DNA of 64,000 nt from Brevibacillus choshinensis (GCF_001420695.1 NZ_LJJB01000010.1:1675114-1739113); one strand, 5' to 3'. Positions 18,259-27,513 are shown, numbered from the stretch's first letter. Notes: generated by a model not told the origin, from the letters alone. Numbers and translations: made by a program.

Positions 18259-19908
18259 ATGAAGTTGCGCAAGTGGTTTACGCTTTTGCTCATGTTCGTA
18301 CTGTGCATGCCTGCCATGGCGTGGTCCGTGCAGGCACAGTCTACTCCTGAGATCCGCATCTTTTTGGACGGGCAGCAAGTCAAAAGTGACGTCGCGCCTT
18401 ACATCATGCCAAAAGTAAACGTCACCATGGTTCCCCTGCGGGTGATCAGCGAAAGTCTGGGCGCTGAAGTTTACTGGGATCAAACCAAACAGACTGCGAC
18501 GATTTTGAAAGAGGATACCGTGTTGTCCATGACGGTCAATCAAACGTATGCCTTGGTCAATGATAGCAGTGTGACATTGGATGCTTCCGCGCAAAACAAG
18601 CAAGGAAGGGTCATGGTTCCGCTTCGTTTCGTTTCCGAGCAGCTCGGTCTGCAGGTGAATTGGGACCAAGCTACACGTACCATTACGTTGCGAACCGGGG
18701 GAATCGCCATCGATACACCTCCTGAGGATGTGATCGAAGCACCGAATCCAATACCAGATCCCATTCCGACTCCGATCCCGATTCCATTCCCGACCACACC
18801 TGTCGTTACAAACGACTCCTTGCGCGGTGTCTGGATTTCGACTGTTTATAATCTCGACTGGCCATCTACCGGCTCTTATGGTAATCAAGCCAAACAACAG
18901 CAGGAGTATGTACAGCTTTTGAATGAAATGCAAGCCATGGGGATGAACACCGTATTTGTGCAGGTACGCCCTTCGGCAGATGCCCTGTATCCATCCTCGA
19001 TGGTTCCGTGGTCCAAGGTCATGACCGGAACACAAGGGAAAAATCCGGGGTACGATCCACTCGCTTTCATGATTATGGAGACACATAGACGTGGCATGCA
19101 GTTCCACGCATGGTTTAATCCGTTTCGTGCGAACACGGATGCCAAGACCGATCAACTGGCGGCAAACCATGTGGTGAAGCTCCATCCGGATTGGATCGTC
19201 AATTCCAGCAACAAGCTCTACATCAATCCGGGAGTTCCGCAAGCACGCCAACAGATTATCAAAGAGATCATGGAAGTCGTACAACGATATGATATCGACG
19301 GTGTCCATCTGGATGACTACTTCTATCCTTCCAATGGCACCTTTAGTGACGACGCTGCTTACAAAGCGTACAACAGCAAAAAAATCGCGAACAAAGCGGA
19401 CTGGCGCCGAGACAACATCAACCAGTTCGTGCAGCAGCTGAATACGTCGATCAAAAGCGTGAAGCCAGACGTACAATTCGGGATCAGTCCGTTCGGCGTA
19501 TGGCGCAACAAAGCGGTCGATCCAACTGGCTCCGATACCAAAGCTGGCGTAACGGCGTACGACAACATGTATGCAGACGTACGTACCTGGGTCAAACAAG
19601 GCTGGATGGACTATGTGACTCCGCAAATCTACTGGAGCCTTTCCTTTGCACCTGCCCAGTACGACAAGCTCGTCACATGGTGGTCAGATGAAGTCCGTGG
19701 CACCAACGTCAAGCTCTACATTGGCCACTCCCCTTACAAGCTCGGGACGGCCGAAGCTGGTTGGCAAAATGCCCAGGAAATCATCAACCAGCTCGATTAC
19801 AATACCCTGCATCCCGAAGTACAGGGCAGCGTGTTCTTCAGCGCCAAAGACTTGCGGAAAAACCCGCTCGGTCTCATTCAGGCCCTCAGCAGCTACTACA
19901 ATCGTTAA
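18259..19908 (+). CDS. Secreted GHL10-family glycoside hydrolase with copper-amine-oxidase-N repeats
   Basis: The gene encodes 549 aa with CGGAGG upstream. A signal peptide (about 1-26) is followed by a copper amine oxidase-like N domain with the repeated VPLRVISE and VPLRFVSE signature, a common cell-surface module in Paenibacillaceae. A Pro-Ile linker of about 25 residues leads to a DUF187/GHL10 hydrolase domain starting LRGVWIST. The IDGVHLDDYFYP stretch holds the acidic residues expected in the active site. Family members act on glycans of the wall or matrix; the exact substrate is not readable. A perfect TATAAT lies at 18186-18191 without a clear -35. Confidence 0.9.
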   Translation: MKLRKWFTLLLMFVLCMPAMAWSVQAQSTPEIRIFLDGQQVKSDVAPYIMPKVNVTMVPLRVISESLGAEVYWDQTKQTATILKEDTVLSMTVNQTYALVNDSSVTLDASAQNKQGRVMVPLRFVSEQLGLQVNWDQATRTITLRTGGIAIDTPPEDVIEAPNPIPDPIPTPIPIPFPTTPVVTNDSLRGVWISTVYNLDWPSTGSYGNQAKQQQEYVQLLNEMQAMGMNTVFVQVRPSADALYPSSMVPWSKVMTGTQGKNPGYDPLAFMIMETHRRGMQFHAWFNPFRANTDAKTDQLAANHVVKLHPDWIVNSSNKLYINPGVPQARQQIIKEIMEVVQRYDIDGVHLDDYFYPSNGTFSDDAAYKAYNSKKIANKADWRRDNINQFVQQLNTSIKSVKPDVQFGISPFGVWRNKAVDPTGSDTKAGVTAYDNMYADVRTWVKQGWMDYVTPQIYWSLSFAPAQYDKLVTWWSDEVRGTNVKLYIGHSPYKLGTAEAGWQNAQEIINQLDYNTLHPEVQGSVFFSAKDLRKNPLGLIQALSSYYNR

Positions 19909-19925
19909 ACGGAGTAAATGAAATA

Positions 19926-19974
19926 AGCCCCCGTAATACCGGAAGCAGTCATGCTTTCCCGGGTTGCGGGGGCT
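19926..19974. terminator. Long hairpin terminator between convergent GHL10 and NOS genes
   Basis: AGCCCCCG (19926-19933) pairs with CGGGGGCT (19967-19974), and an inner CCGGAAGCA/TGCTTTCCCGG stem extends it. T-rich sequence follows weakly on both sides, so it can serve both genes. Confidence 0.75.
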
Positions 19975-19978
19975 CTCC

Positions 19979-21076
19979 TTATTTGTGGAGGTAATTTGGC
20001 CTCTCCTGATAATGAAAGTTCGGCGATTCCATCCGGTTATCATAAGAGCTGTGGAAAATATGCGTCGCAGCTGGAGAAATCGGTGGGATCAGCCACGTCC
20101 AATCACCTGTGACTGCCCGATCCTTTTTCTTTTCCCTTTCCTCAAAGCGCTGGAATTGCTGGCTAGCGGTATGGTGATCAACGATGGAAACACCCTTTTC
20201 CTTGAATGAATGCAGCACGGCCACATTCAATTCTACCAGCGCTTTGTCTTTCCAGAGCGTCGCTTCCCGACTCGTGTCTAGTCCCATGAGCTGTGCCACT
20301 CTCGGAAGCATGTTATAGCGTTGTTGATCAGCGAAATTCCTCGCGCCAATTTCCGTTCCCATGTACCATCCATTGAAAGGAGCCGACAAATAATCGATGC
20401 CCCCGATTTCCATACGCATGTCAGAGACGATCGGGACCCCGTACCACTTCAGATGCAGATCGGCAAAATCAGCATTATCCGGATGAACGATCGGGACTTC
20501 GATCACCAGCTCGCGGGGAATCTCAAAAAATTGAGGTATACGTTCCCCGACCTGCACGACCAGCGGAAGAATATCAAAGTGAGTCCCTTCCCCCTTCCAG
20601 CCCAGGCTCTCGCACAGCTTGGTCAGTTCAAACGAAGCTGGATCACCCAAGACACCGTATTCCGTTTCATAGCCTGCGTAGCGGATTAACTGGTGATTCC
20701 AGATGCGAAGCTTCGGATTTCCTTCTTCATTTGGTGCAAAAACCGTAATCGTAGGACGTATCTTTCCCCCGTTGGAGGCGTACTCGATGTGGCGAAACAA
20801 TGCCTTGGCCATCTGTTCCTCTGTCTCTACCTCTCGCGCGTCAAAAACATGCAACGTTTCCCAAAAAAATCGACCAATACAACGATTGCTGTTGCGCCAT
20901 GCCATCTTCGCCCCATGCCGCAGCTCCTCCGATGTATGCTCGTAGGTGCCGTGCTCAGCAATCGACTTGCGTACTTCCATCAATCGTGACTCGATCTCTT
21001 GCGGTGTTTTCTCCAGCTCGCCGTAGCACGTGTGGATGAACCGCTCAGCGGCTTCCAACCTATCATGACGTTCCAT
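19979..21076 (-). CDS. nos: Nitric oxide synthase, oxygenase domain only
   Basis: The gene encodes 365 aa, the normal length of bacterial [13 protein letters not shown] places the heme-ligating Cys at residue 66. The Trp/Glu arginine-binding region ([11 protein letters not shown]) and the C-terminal WTWLIPP pterin-side segment are present. The enzyme oxidises L-arginine to citrulline and NO. It lacks a reductase domain, so electrons must come from cellular flavodoxin or ferredoxin reductases, as in Bacillus. It is transcribed alone and ends at the hairpin shared with the GHL10 gene. Known roles in Bacillus are protection from oxidative stress and antibiotics. Confidence 0.97.
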   Translation of the reverse strand: MERHDRLEAAERFIHTCYGELEKTPQEIESRLMEVRKSIAEHGTYEHTSEELRHGAKMAWRNSNRCIGRFFWETLHVFDAREVETEEQMAKALFRHIEYASNGGKIRPTITVFAPNEEGNPKLRIWNHQLIRYAGYETEYGVLGDPASFELTKLCESLGWKGEGTHFDILPLVVQVGERIPQFFEIPRELVIEVPIVHPDNADFADLHLKWYGVPIVSDMRMEIGGIDYLSAPFNGWYMGTEIGARNFADQQRYNMLPRVAQLMGLDTSREATLWKDKALVELNVAVLHSFKEKGVSIVDHHTASQQFQRFEEREKKKDRAVTGDWTWLIPPISPAATHIFHSSYDNRMESPNFHYQERPNYLHK

Positions 21077-21313
21077 AGTGCCCTCTTTTCACGCTCTTGT
21101 TGTCCCTATTATAATTTTTTGCTGACTTTATTACCAACCTCCTGGCTCATACGTCACATATCTGTAAGAAAACCTTTACGATAACCTATACAAGGAGGAG
21201 CGACACTGTTTTAGTGGATTGTTTCCTAGCTCTGGTTCGCATTGCCTTTGATTACGATTTTGGACATAGTAGTGACATAAAGCCTTGTTATCTTTAGCGT
21301 TGAGGTGTATTCG

Positions 21314-22000
21314 ATGAAGCTGTTAATTATAGAAGATGACCGCCATCTTTCCGATACGATCCGGGAAACGACGCAGTCTATGTTTGAAACGACCCAGGCC
21401 TTTGATGGTGAGGAAGGCTTGTTTTTAGCTGCACAAAATATCTTCGATGTCATTATCTTGGATATCATGCTGCCTCACCTAAACGGGTACGAGGTACTCG
21501 AGCAGCTCCGCAAGCAACACGTGACTACTCCTGTCATCATGCTTACCGCAAAGGACGGAATCGATGACAAGATTCATGGCTTCAAAAAAGGAGCCGACGA
21601 TTATTTGGTCAAGCCTTTTCATCGGGAAGAGCTCCTCTTGCGTCTGGAGGCCCTCATCCGCCGCAGCGTCGGAGATTTTACCGAGCAGACGATTCGCTTT
21701 AAGGACCTGCAAATGAATACAAAGAATTATCAGGTCAGCATTGGCGATGACGTTCTCAAATTGAGCGGCAAACAGTATGACCTGCTGGAGTATCTACTCA
21801 ACAATCGCAATACCATTCTGACCAAAGAACAGATTTTTGACCGGATCTGGGGCTTTGATTCCGATACGTCCACATCGGTGGTCGAGGTGTATGCGAGCAA
21901 TCTCCGAAAAAATTTAAAAAAGTACGGCTACGATAAATACATCAAGACATTCCGTGGTCTCGGATACATGCTGACCGAAGCAGGTGACGGTGATGAGTGA
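21314..22000 (+). CDS. OmpR/PhoB-family response regulator
   Basis: The gene encodes 228 aa from ATG 21314, with a TTGAGGTG ribosome site about 7 bases upstream; the GTG at 21305 lies inside that site. A receiver domain (1-115) has acidic EDD near the start, the phospho-acceptor Asp in ILDIMLPHLNG and the KPF lysine motif. A winged-helix output domain (about 130-225) ends in RGLGYML. It overlaps its kinase gene by 8 bases. The likely target is the VTC promoter just downstream, which carries two TTTAAGTTT repeats 11 bp apart, the usual site of this family. Confidence 0.92.
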   Translation: MKLLIIEDDRHLSDTIRETTQSMFETTQAFDGEEGLFLAAQNIFDVIILDIMLPHLNGYEVLEQLRKQHVTTPVIMLTAKDGIDDKIHGFKKGADDYLVKPFHREELLLRLEALIRRSVGDFTEQTIRFKDLQMNTKNYQVSIGDDVLKLSGKQYDLLEYLLNNRNTILTKEQIFDRIWGFDSDTSTSVVEVYASNLRKNLKKYGYDKYIKTFRGLGYMLTEAGDGDE

Positions 22001-23282
22001 AAACAATATCATCAGCAGACAGCAAATGACCTTTGTGATATACAACTTTATTGCCTTTACCCTGATCTTCTCCATCTTTGGATTGATCATTTTCAGTCAA
22101 ATGAAGCTGACTCTCTACTCCAAAACAGACGTCGATCTGTTCACTTTTAAAAGAAACATCGAGCAACAAGGGCTGCCACCTCTGCAACAAAAGCGTGCCT
22201 TTGGTCCACCAGAAAACAGACAGCCGGGCCCTGGCCCTATGCCATTCATGCCAAACCCACGGATCACGATCCTGACCTGGAACCAAAGCGGCGAAATCAT
22301 CAACTCGGAAGGTAACACCGGGTATTACGACGATCTCTTTACTGATCTCGCGCTGACCAAGTCCGATCTACCCTCCACCATCATGATTGACGGTCAGTAC
22401 CATTTCCGAACGCTGACGCTGCCCGATCCAAATCCGCAAGACGAGATCGCGACGATCCAGCTATTGGTCAACGTAGATGGCGAGCAGAACGTCATTCACA
22501 ATTTTCAGACCCTGCTCATCCTCTGCTCCATCCTGTTCATTCTGTTGTCACTGGCAGCGAGCTTTATTCTGTCACGCAAAACGATGAAACCGATCATTCG
22601 CTCATGGAACAAGCAGGTCGAGTTTGTGGAAAATGCTTCGCACGAGCTGCGGACGCCTCTGACCATCATCCAGAACAAGGTAGAGCTATTGCTCACGACA
22701 CCTTATGAGAAAATCATGGACAAGTTCGAGCATATCGCCCTGATCCTATCTGAGACCCGCCGCTTGTCCAAGCTGACGACCGACCTGCTGACTTTGGCGC
22801 GAGCAGACTCCAGCGAGACGCAGCTGATCAAGCAGCCTATAGAAGTGGATCCCTTTGTACAGCAAGTGTGCGAACCGTACATCGAATTGGCAGACTCGCA
22901 GTCCAAGCATTTGTGGGTCGAGACACAGTCAGATGCAACCATGCAAGCAGATAAAAGCAGAATTCATCAGCTAATGGTAATTCTCTTAGACAACGCGATC
23001 AAGTATACGGGGAAAAACGATAGCATCCTCGTCAAAACCGTTTCTGACGACCACTCGGTGACATTGGAAATCAGCGACACAGGAATCGGGATCAGTGAGG
23101 AAGGTTTACAGCAGATTTTCGACCGCTTTTATCGGGAGGACAAAGCACGCTCGCGGGAAAAAGGAGGGGCTGGACTAGGACTCTCCATCGCTCAGTGGAT
23201 CGTGACCAGTCATCACGGGACGATCAAGGCTCTTCATAACCAGCCCAAAGGCACCATCATCCGAATCAAACTGCCGATCTAG
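21993..23282 (+). CDS. Membrane sensor histidine kinase
   Basis: The gene encodes 429 aa from ATG 21993 behind AGGTGA; GTG 21984 is part of that ribosome-site region. Two membrane helices (about 12-36 and 168-192) flank an extracellular sensor of about 130 residues. That sensor contains a Pro/Gly/Met-rich loop (GPPENRQPGPGPM region). HisKA has His216 in ASHELRTPL; the ATPase domain has NAIKYT, DTGIGIS and GAGLGLS. It phosphorylates the adjacent regulator. The odd loop resembles the Gly/Met/Pro-rich stretches of the CotH protein encoded downstream, though no interaction is shown. Confidence 0.92.
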   Translation: MSENNIISRQQMTFVIYNFIAFTLIFSIFGLIIFSQMKLTLYSKTDVDLFTFKRNIEQQGLPPLQQKRAFGPPENRQPGPGPMPFMPNPRITILTWNQSGEIINSEGNTGYYDDLFTDLALTKSDLPSTIMIDGQYHFRTLTLPDPNPQDEIATIQLLVNVDGEQNVIHNFQTLLILCSILFILLSLAASFILSRKTMKPIIRSWNKQVEFVENASHELRTPLTIIQNKVELLLTTPYEKIMDKFEHIALILSETRRLSKLTTDLLTLARADSSETQLIKQPIEVDPFVQQVCEPYIELADSQSKHLWVETQSDATMQADKSRIHQLMVILLDNAIKYTGKNDSILVKTVSDDHSVTLEISDTGIGISEEGLQQIFDRFYREDKARSREKGGAGLGLSIAQWIVTSHHGTIKALHNQPKGTIIRIKLPI

Positions 23283-23287
23283 TTACA

Positions 23288-23334
23288 CGGCCTGTTATCG
23301 TCTCTCGTCTGACGAAAAGCAGGTCGTTTTTTTT
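23288..23334 (+). terminator. Terminator of the two-component operon
   Basis: CGGCCTG (23288-23294) pairs with CAGGTCG (23320-23326) with one wobble, followed by eight Ts. It separates the kinase gene from the VTC promoter. Confidence 0.75.
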
Positions 23335-23344
23335 GCTTCCGATT

Positions 23345-23377
23345 TTTAAGTTTTCTTTAAGTTTGTGTATTTATACT
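23345..23377 (+). promoter_or_regulatory. Activator-type promoter with paired TTTAAGTTT repeats, VTC operon
   Basis: TTTAAGTTT occurs at 23345-23353 and again at 23356-23364, exactly 11 bp apart. TATACT (23372-23377) fits a -10. The expected -35 position is non-consensus and falls inside the repeats, as in promoters switched on by OmpR/PhoP-family regulators. The regulator encoded at 21314-22000 is the natural candidate. Confidence 0.6.
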
Positions 23378-23421
23378 GTGAATCAAGCAAGACAGCCTGC
23401 CAAAAAGGAGAGTGAACATCC

Positions 23422-24123
23422 ATGCAAAAAACAGCCCCACCAGCCTTTAAGGGCCGCGTAGAGCTCAAGCACGAGATTACCAAGATGGATTGCTTCCTTC
23501 TTCGACATAATCTACAGCACATCATGAAGCCGGATCCCCATGCGAATGAGAACGGCAAATATTTAATTCGTAGCGTTTACTTTGACAATCTCGATGACAA
23601 GATTCTCACACAAAAAAAAGAGGGCTATTACCGACGAGATAAATACCGGGTACGCCTCTACGATTACAAGACAGACTTCCTTCATTTAGAGAAGAAATCA
23701 AAGGTCGACAACCTGTGTCAGAAAACGAAATGCAGAATGACGGCAGAGGAATATGAGCGCATGCGGCATGGGGATATCGAATGGATGCAGGACGATCCCC
23801 GCGACCTCATCCGGGAATTGTACATCCAAATGACGCTGTTTCAGCTAAAGCCTATCACCATCGTCGATTACGAACGCGAGGTCTTTATCTACGAATATGG
23901 AAATGTGCGCGTGACTTTTGACAGTGCGATCAAGACCAGCTTCCGCAATAATGACCTGCTCAATCCTGACGTGATCATGATCGATACGTTGGAGCCAAAT
24001 ATGGTCGTACTCGAAGTCAAATACGATGAGTACCTGCCGGATATCATCCGCAAAATGCTGCAGGTGACGGACCGCAGAAAAAGTGCTTTCTCCAAGTATC
24101 AAATCAGCAGAATGTTTGGATAA
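23422..24123 (+). CDS. VTC-domain protein, polyphosphate polymerase-like
   Basis: The gene encodes 233 aa that are almost entirely a VTC domain, the catalytic fold of the yeast vacuolar polyphosphate polymerase. The tunnel of basic and acidic residues is visible: ELKHEI near the start, KYRVRLYDYK, LEKKSK, VDYERE and the closing VLEVKYDEYLPD metal-site strand. In yeast this fold makes polyphosphate from ATP on the cytosolic face of a membrane. Bacterial copies are usually found with DUF4956 and CotH genes, as here. The bacterial product has not, to my knowledge, been firmly shown. AAGGAGAG precedes the ATG. It is the first gene of a three-gene operon. Confidence 0.88.
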   Translation: MQKTAPPAFKGRVELKHEITKMDCFLLRHNLQHIMKPDPHANENGKYLIRSVYFDNLDDKILTQKKEGYYRRDKYRVRLYDYKTDFLHLEKKSKVDNLCQKTKCRMTAEEYERMRHGDIEWMQDDPRDLIRELYIQMTLFQLKPITIVDYEREVFIYEYGNVRVTFDSAIKTSFRNNDLLNPDVIMIDTLEPNMVVLEVKYDEYLPDIIRKMLQVTDRRKSAFSKYQISRMFG

Positions 24124-24144
24124 GACAACACAGGAGGAAAAAAG

Positions 24145-24834
24145 ATGAACACCAATACGATCAACTTTAGCGATATTTTCAAGTCGAGCTTTCTCGAAAA
24201 CACGACCAGCTTTTCCGTGGTCGACTCCCTGATCTCTCTCGCGGCTGCCTTTGCCGTCGGACTATTCATTTACGTCGTGTACAAGAAAACATTTGCCGGT
24301 GTGATGTACTCCCATACCTTTAGCATCTCTCTGATCGTCATGACGATGGCTACCGCCCTCATTATTATGGGTGTCTCGTCCAACGTTCTGTTATCACTCG
24401 GGATGGTTGGTGCCCTGTCGATCGTTCGTTTCCGTACGCCGATTAAGGACCCGATGGATATCGTCTACATCTTCTGGGCCATTGCTTCTGGTATTTTGTG
24501 CGGTGCAGGCTTCGTTCCACTGGTCATCATCGGTGCGATCCTGATCGGTTTGGTTCTGCTGTTCTTCATCAATCGTCTGACGGTCGAAAATCCGTTTTTG
24601 CTGATTGTGCGCTACAACGATCCAGCCATTGAAAATTCGCTGGAACACATTGTTTCTGCTCAGTCGATCAAGCACTCCGTAAAATCCAAATCTGTGACTC
24701 CCGGCAATGACATGGAAATGATCTACGAGATTCGCGTAAAGAAAAACGATACGGGGTTCGTCAATAAAATCACGAGCATGGAAGGCGTGCAGTCAGCCAT
24801 GATGCTCAGCTACGACGGTAATTTTACAGCGTAG
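24145..24834 (+). CDS. DUF4956 membrane protein
   Basis: The gene encodes 229 aa. Four or five membrane helices fill residues 25-150 and a soluble ferredoxin-like tail of about 75 residues follows. The SIVRFRTPIKDPMDI segment after the third helix is the most characteristic stretch of DUF4956. The function is unknown; it could be the membrane channel or anchor for the VTC enzyme encoded 21 bp upstream. CAGGAGGAAA precedes the ATG. Confidence 0.85.
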   Translation: MNTNTINFSDIFKSSFLENTTSFSVVDSLISLAAAFAVGLFIYVVYKKTFAGVMYSHTFSISLIVMTMATALIIMGVSSNVLLSLGMVGALSIVRFRTPIKDPMDIVYIFWAIASGILCGAGFVPLVIIGAILIGLVLLFFINRLTVENPFLLIVRYNDPAIENSLEHIVSAQSIKHSVKSKSVTPGNDMEMIYEIRVKKNDTGFVNKITSMEGVQSAMMLSYDGNFTA

Positions 24835-24921
24835 ATAACGGGTTCCGAGACGCGAGCATGGATTTCCCCTATGCTCGCTTTTTTCTCGGGAATGAATCGC
24901 AACGAAAGGAGCCCAACGGTC

Positions 24922-26529
24922 ATGAAAAATAAATACATCGTGGCATCCGTCGCGTTTTTGCTGGTCATTTTCATCGTCGTCATGGGTGTATTCCCCAAGC
25001 TGGGGGTCACCATCCGGGAGCAGGGACAATCGTATGTGACGGATGTGTTCGACCAAAGTAAAGTGACAACGGTTGATATCACGATCGATGAAGCGGATTT
25101 GACCAAGATGCTGGAAAATCCACTCGAAGAAAAGATGTACTCCGCCGATGTGGTCGTGAATGGGGAGAAGGTAGAAAATGTAGGTCTTCGGACAAAAGGA
25201 AACCTGACCTTGCGTTCCGTAGCGCAAATGGAGGATTCCGATCGCTACAGCTGGAAGATCGACTTCGATAAGTATGTGGACGAACAAAATTTGCATGGCC
25301 TAAAGAAACTCAGTCTCAACAACAATTATTCCGATCCATCACAAATGAGGGAGTATTTGTCCTATTCGTTGATGCAGAAGATGGGGATTCCGACTCCTGC
25401 GTTCTCCTACATGTACGTCACCATAAATGGCAAAGAATGGGGGCTGTATCTCGGTGTAGAAGCAATCGAAGAGACATTTTTGGAAAGGAATTATGAAAAT
25501 GCCCGGGGAGATTTGTACAAGCCGGAAGGAACCGGGAGTGATTTAAAGTGGATCAGTGATGACATCGACGATTATACCGGGATGAATTTGAAAACGAACC
25601 AGGATACCAAAGACCAGTCCGAGCTGATCGAAATGCTCGACGCCATCAATCACGGCGGTGACATCGAAAAATACGTCGATGTCGATGAAATGCTCCGGTA
25701 CTTTGCAGTGAATACCGCTGTGGTCAACCTAGACCATTATCAAGGAAATCTGAAGCACAACTACTATTTGTACGAGGAAAACGGCATCTTCTCTATTTTG
25801 CCTTGGGATTACAACATGTCCTTTGGTGGGTTCGGCGTAGGAGGCATGGGTGGTGGTGGAGGTGGCCCCGGCGGTGGCATGGGAGACATGGCAGCCAATT
25901 TCCTGAGCGAGGCAAATATCAACTTTAGTATCACCAGACCCGTCTCTGGCACCAGCCTGGAAGATCGCCCACTGTTGAATGCTCTACTCTCTGTGGATGA
26001 ATACCGGGAGAAATTTAACGGCTACCTGAAAGAAATTGCCACCAACTACTTCACAGAAGATTACATGGGAACGATGATGGCTGACATTTCAACCTTGATT
26101 GCTCCCTACGTGGAAAAAGATCCAACCAAGTTCTATACGACGGAGCAGTTTAAAGAAAGTGTGTCAGGCGAAAAGAGTCTCGTACAATTCGCAGTAAAAC
26201 GTGCCGCTTCCATTCAGGCTCAGTTGTCTGGAGAACTGGTTGTCGAAGCCAATACCTCCAGCAATATGGGTGGGCCAGGCGGTGGCGGCAACCCTGGGGA
26301 GCCCCCGCAAATGGGCGATGAGCAAAACCAAGGAAATATGCAGCCTCCTCAGATGGGCAATGGACAAAACCGTGGCGAGCGCCCTCCTATGGGTGGTGGC
26401 GGACCAAATGGCAGATCTACAGCCAGCCAAGGGTATTCTATGAATACTATCATGGAAATATCGAGCTTCATCGTTATCCTCTTGGTAGGTATCGTCTATG
26501 CCTTTTTCTATAAACGAAGAAGGTCGTAG
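24922..26529 (+). CDS. CotH-family kinase-like surface protein
   Basis: The gene encodes 535 aa from ATG 24922, with GAAAGGAGC upstream; an in-frame start at 24871 lacks a site. An N-terminal signal anchor is followed by a CotH domain (about 60-420). YKPEGTGSDLKW, NLDHYQGNLKHNYYLY and ILPWDYNMSFGG are the phosphate-binding and catalytic strands of this atypical protein-kinase fold, which in Bacillus phosphorylates spore-coat CotB/CotG. A Gly/Met-rich insertion sits near residue 315, and a Gly/Pro/Met/Gln-rich stretch (about 450-500) precedes a C-terminal membrane helix and RRRS tail. The kinase domain is therefore extracytoplasmic. Association with VTC/DUF4956 rather than spore-coat genes suggests a role outside sporulation. 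Confidence 0.87.
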   Translation: MKNKYIVASVAFLLVIFIVVMGVFPKLGVTIREQGQSYVTDVFDQSKVTTVDITIDEADLTKMLENPLEEKMYSADVVVNGEKVENVGLRTKGNLTLRSVAQMEDSDRYSWKIDFDKYVDEQNLHGLKKLSLNNNYSDPSQMREYLSYSLMQKMGIPTPAFSYMYVTINGKEWGLYLGVEAIEETFLERNYENARGDLYKPEGTGSDLKWISDDIDDYTGMNLKTNQDTKDQSELIEMLDAINHGGDIEKYVDVDEMLRYFAVNTAVVNLDHYQGNLKHNYYLYEENGIFSILPWDYNMSFGGFGVGGMGGGGGGPGGGMGDMAANFLSEANINFSITRPVSGTSLEDRPLLNALLSVDEYREKFNGYLKEIATNYFTEDYMGTMMADISTLIAPYVEKDPTKFYTTEQFKESVSGEKSLVQFAVKRAASIQAQLSGELVVEANTSSNMGGPGGGGNPGEPPQMGDEQNQGNMQPPQMGNGQNRGERPPMGGGGPNGRSTASQGYSMNTIMEISSFIVILLVGIVYAFFYKRRRS

Positions 26530-26538
26530 ACAGAGCAA

Positions 26539-26568
26539 AGTCCGAGGGCATAGACCTCGGGCTTTTTT
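26539..26568 (+). terminator. Terminator of the VTC/DUF4956/CotH operon
   Basis: AGTCCGAGG (26539-26547) pairs with CCTCGGGCT (26555-26563), and a run of Ts follows. Confidence 0.8.
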
Positions 26569-26676
26569 CCAATGTATTCATCCAAATACCACCTCACTTA
26601 AGACCCGCAAGATATTAACATTTTTACTTGATAAGTGCTGGAGTGTCCATGCTCAAATGTTCGGATCGACATATAG

Positions 26677-26703
26677 AAAAAGTGGCCCCATCTCGGGACC
26701 ACT
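26677..26703 (-). terminator. Terminator of the leftward NitT/TauT-type ABC operon
   Basis: On the minus strand AGTGGTCCC pairs with GGGGCCACT (26681-26703) and is followed by TTTTTC. It lies 15 bp beyond the permease stop. Confidence 0.7.
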
Positions 26704-26717
26704 CTATCGTCAGTCTG

Positions 26718-27509
26718 TTATTTCCACGGAATCAGTTTGCGCTCGAGCCACTGCAAGACTCGGTTGAACGTCAGCCCGAGCAGGGAGAGAATCAATACGC
26801 CTACCATGAGCTTGGTCGTAATCATCAGGTTCCCGTAGTGCAGAACCATCGCACCGATCCCTTCCTGCGCCGCCACCATCTCGGCAGACACCAGCAAAAG
26901 CAGAGAGGTCCCCGCCGACAGCTTCAAGCCGGCAAAAATCATCGGCAACGAGCCTGGCAGAATCACCTTGCGAATGACGTTCAGATGATTGGAGCCAAAC
27001 GTCACGGCTGCCTTGATCAGCATCGGATCGACGTTCTTCACGCCGGAGAAAGTGTTGATCACGACCGGGAAGAAAACACCCAGGGCAATAATCGCTACCT
27101 TTGGCATTTCGCCAATCCCCATCCACAGGATGATCAGGGGTAGCAGGGCGATCTTCGGAATCGGATAAATGGAATAGACGATCGGCGTCATAATCGCGTC
27201 GGTCCAACGGGAAAACCCGAGGATCAATCCCACGAGAACACCCAGAGCTGCCCCGATCGCATACCCGACTCCGATCCGATACAGACTCGCCACCAGATCT
27301 TTGTACAACTCGCCGCTCGCGATCATATCCCAAGCCGCTGTCAGGATCGCGGTAGGTGCAGGCAAAAACAACGGTGGAACGATTTCCAGGCGACAGATAA
27401 TCTCCCAGAGTACGAGCAGACAAGCTATCCCCAAGACCGCTGCGTAGCTAGGGATTTTCGTTTCCAAAAAGGCTACACGGTTCGTAATGATTTGTCGTTG
27501 TTCAGACAT
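26718..27509 (-). CDS. ABC importer permease, SsuC/TauC type
   Basis: The gene encodes 263 aa from ATG 27509, with GGGAGGGG upstream. A longer in-frame reading would overlap the ATPase gene and has no site. About six membrane helices are present. The cytosolic coupling loop (AAVTFGSNHLNVIRKVILPGS, about 150-170) is the EAA-type contact for the ATPase. The family imports nitrate, sulfonates, taurine, thiamine precursors or similar small molecules; the exact substrate is open. It is the third gene of the set, 4 bp after the ATPase stop. Confidence 0.88.
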   Translation of the reverse strand: MSEQRQIITNRVAFLETKIPSYAAVLGIACLLVLWEIICRLEIVPPLFLPAPTAILTAAWDMIASGELYKDLVASLYRIGVGYAIGAALGVLVGLILGFSRWTDAIMTPIVYSIYPIPKIALLPLIILWMGIGEMPKVAIIALGVFFPVVINTFSGVKNVDPMLIKAAVTFGSNHLNVIRKVILPGSLPMIFAGLKLSAGTSLLLLVSAEMVAAQEGIGAMVLHYGNLMITTKLMVGVLILSLLGLTFNRVLQWLERKLIPWK

Positions 27510-27513
27510 CTTG

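Noticed and set aside
18205-19626. Open frame of 473 codons on the minus strand opposite the GHL10 gene
   Set aside because: It lies wholly antisense to a clear secreted hydrolase, has no recognisable domain or ribosome site, and is rich in Arg, His and Asp as antisense shadows are.
25843-25890. GGT/GGC-rich tract in the CotH gene as a possible repeat array
   Set aside because: It stays in frame, encodes a Gly/Met stretch and lacks regular unit length or spacers.
26710-27423. Minus-strand frame of 237 codons overlapping the ABC permease
   Set aside because: It is a different frame of the same strand as a well-supported permease, with low-hydrophobicity Arg/Asp/Ser-rich sequence.
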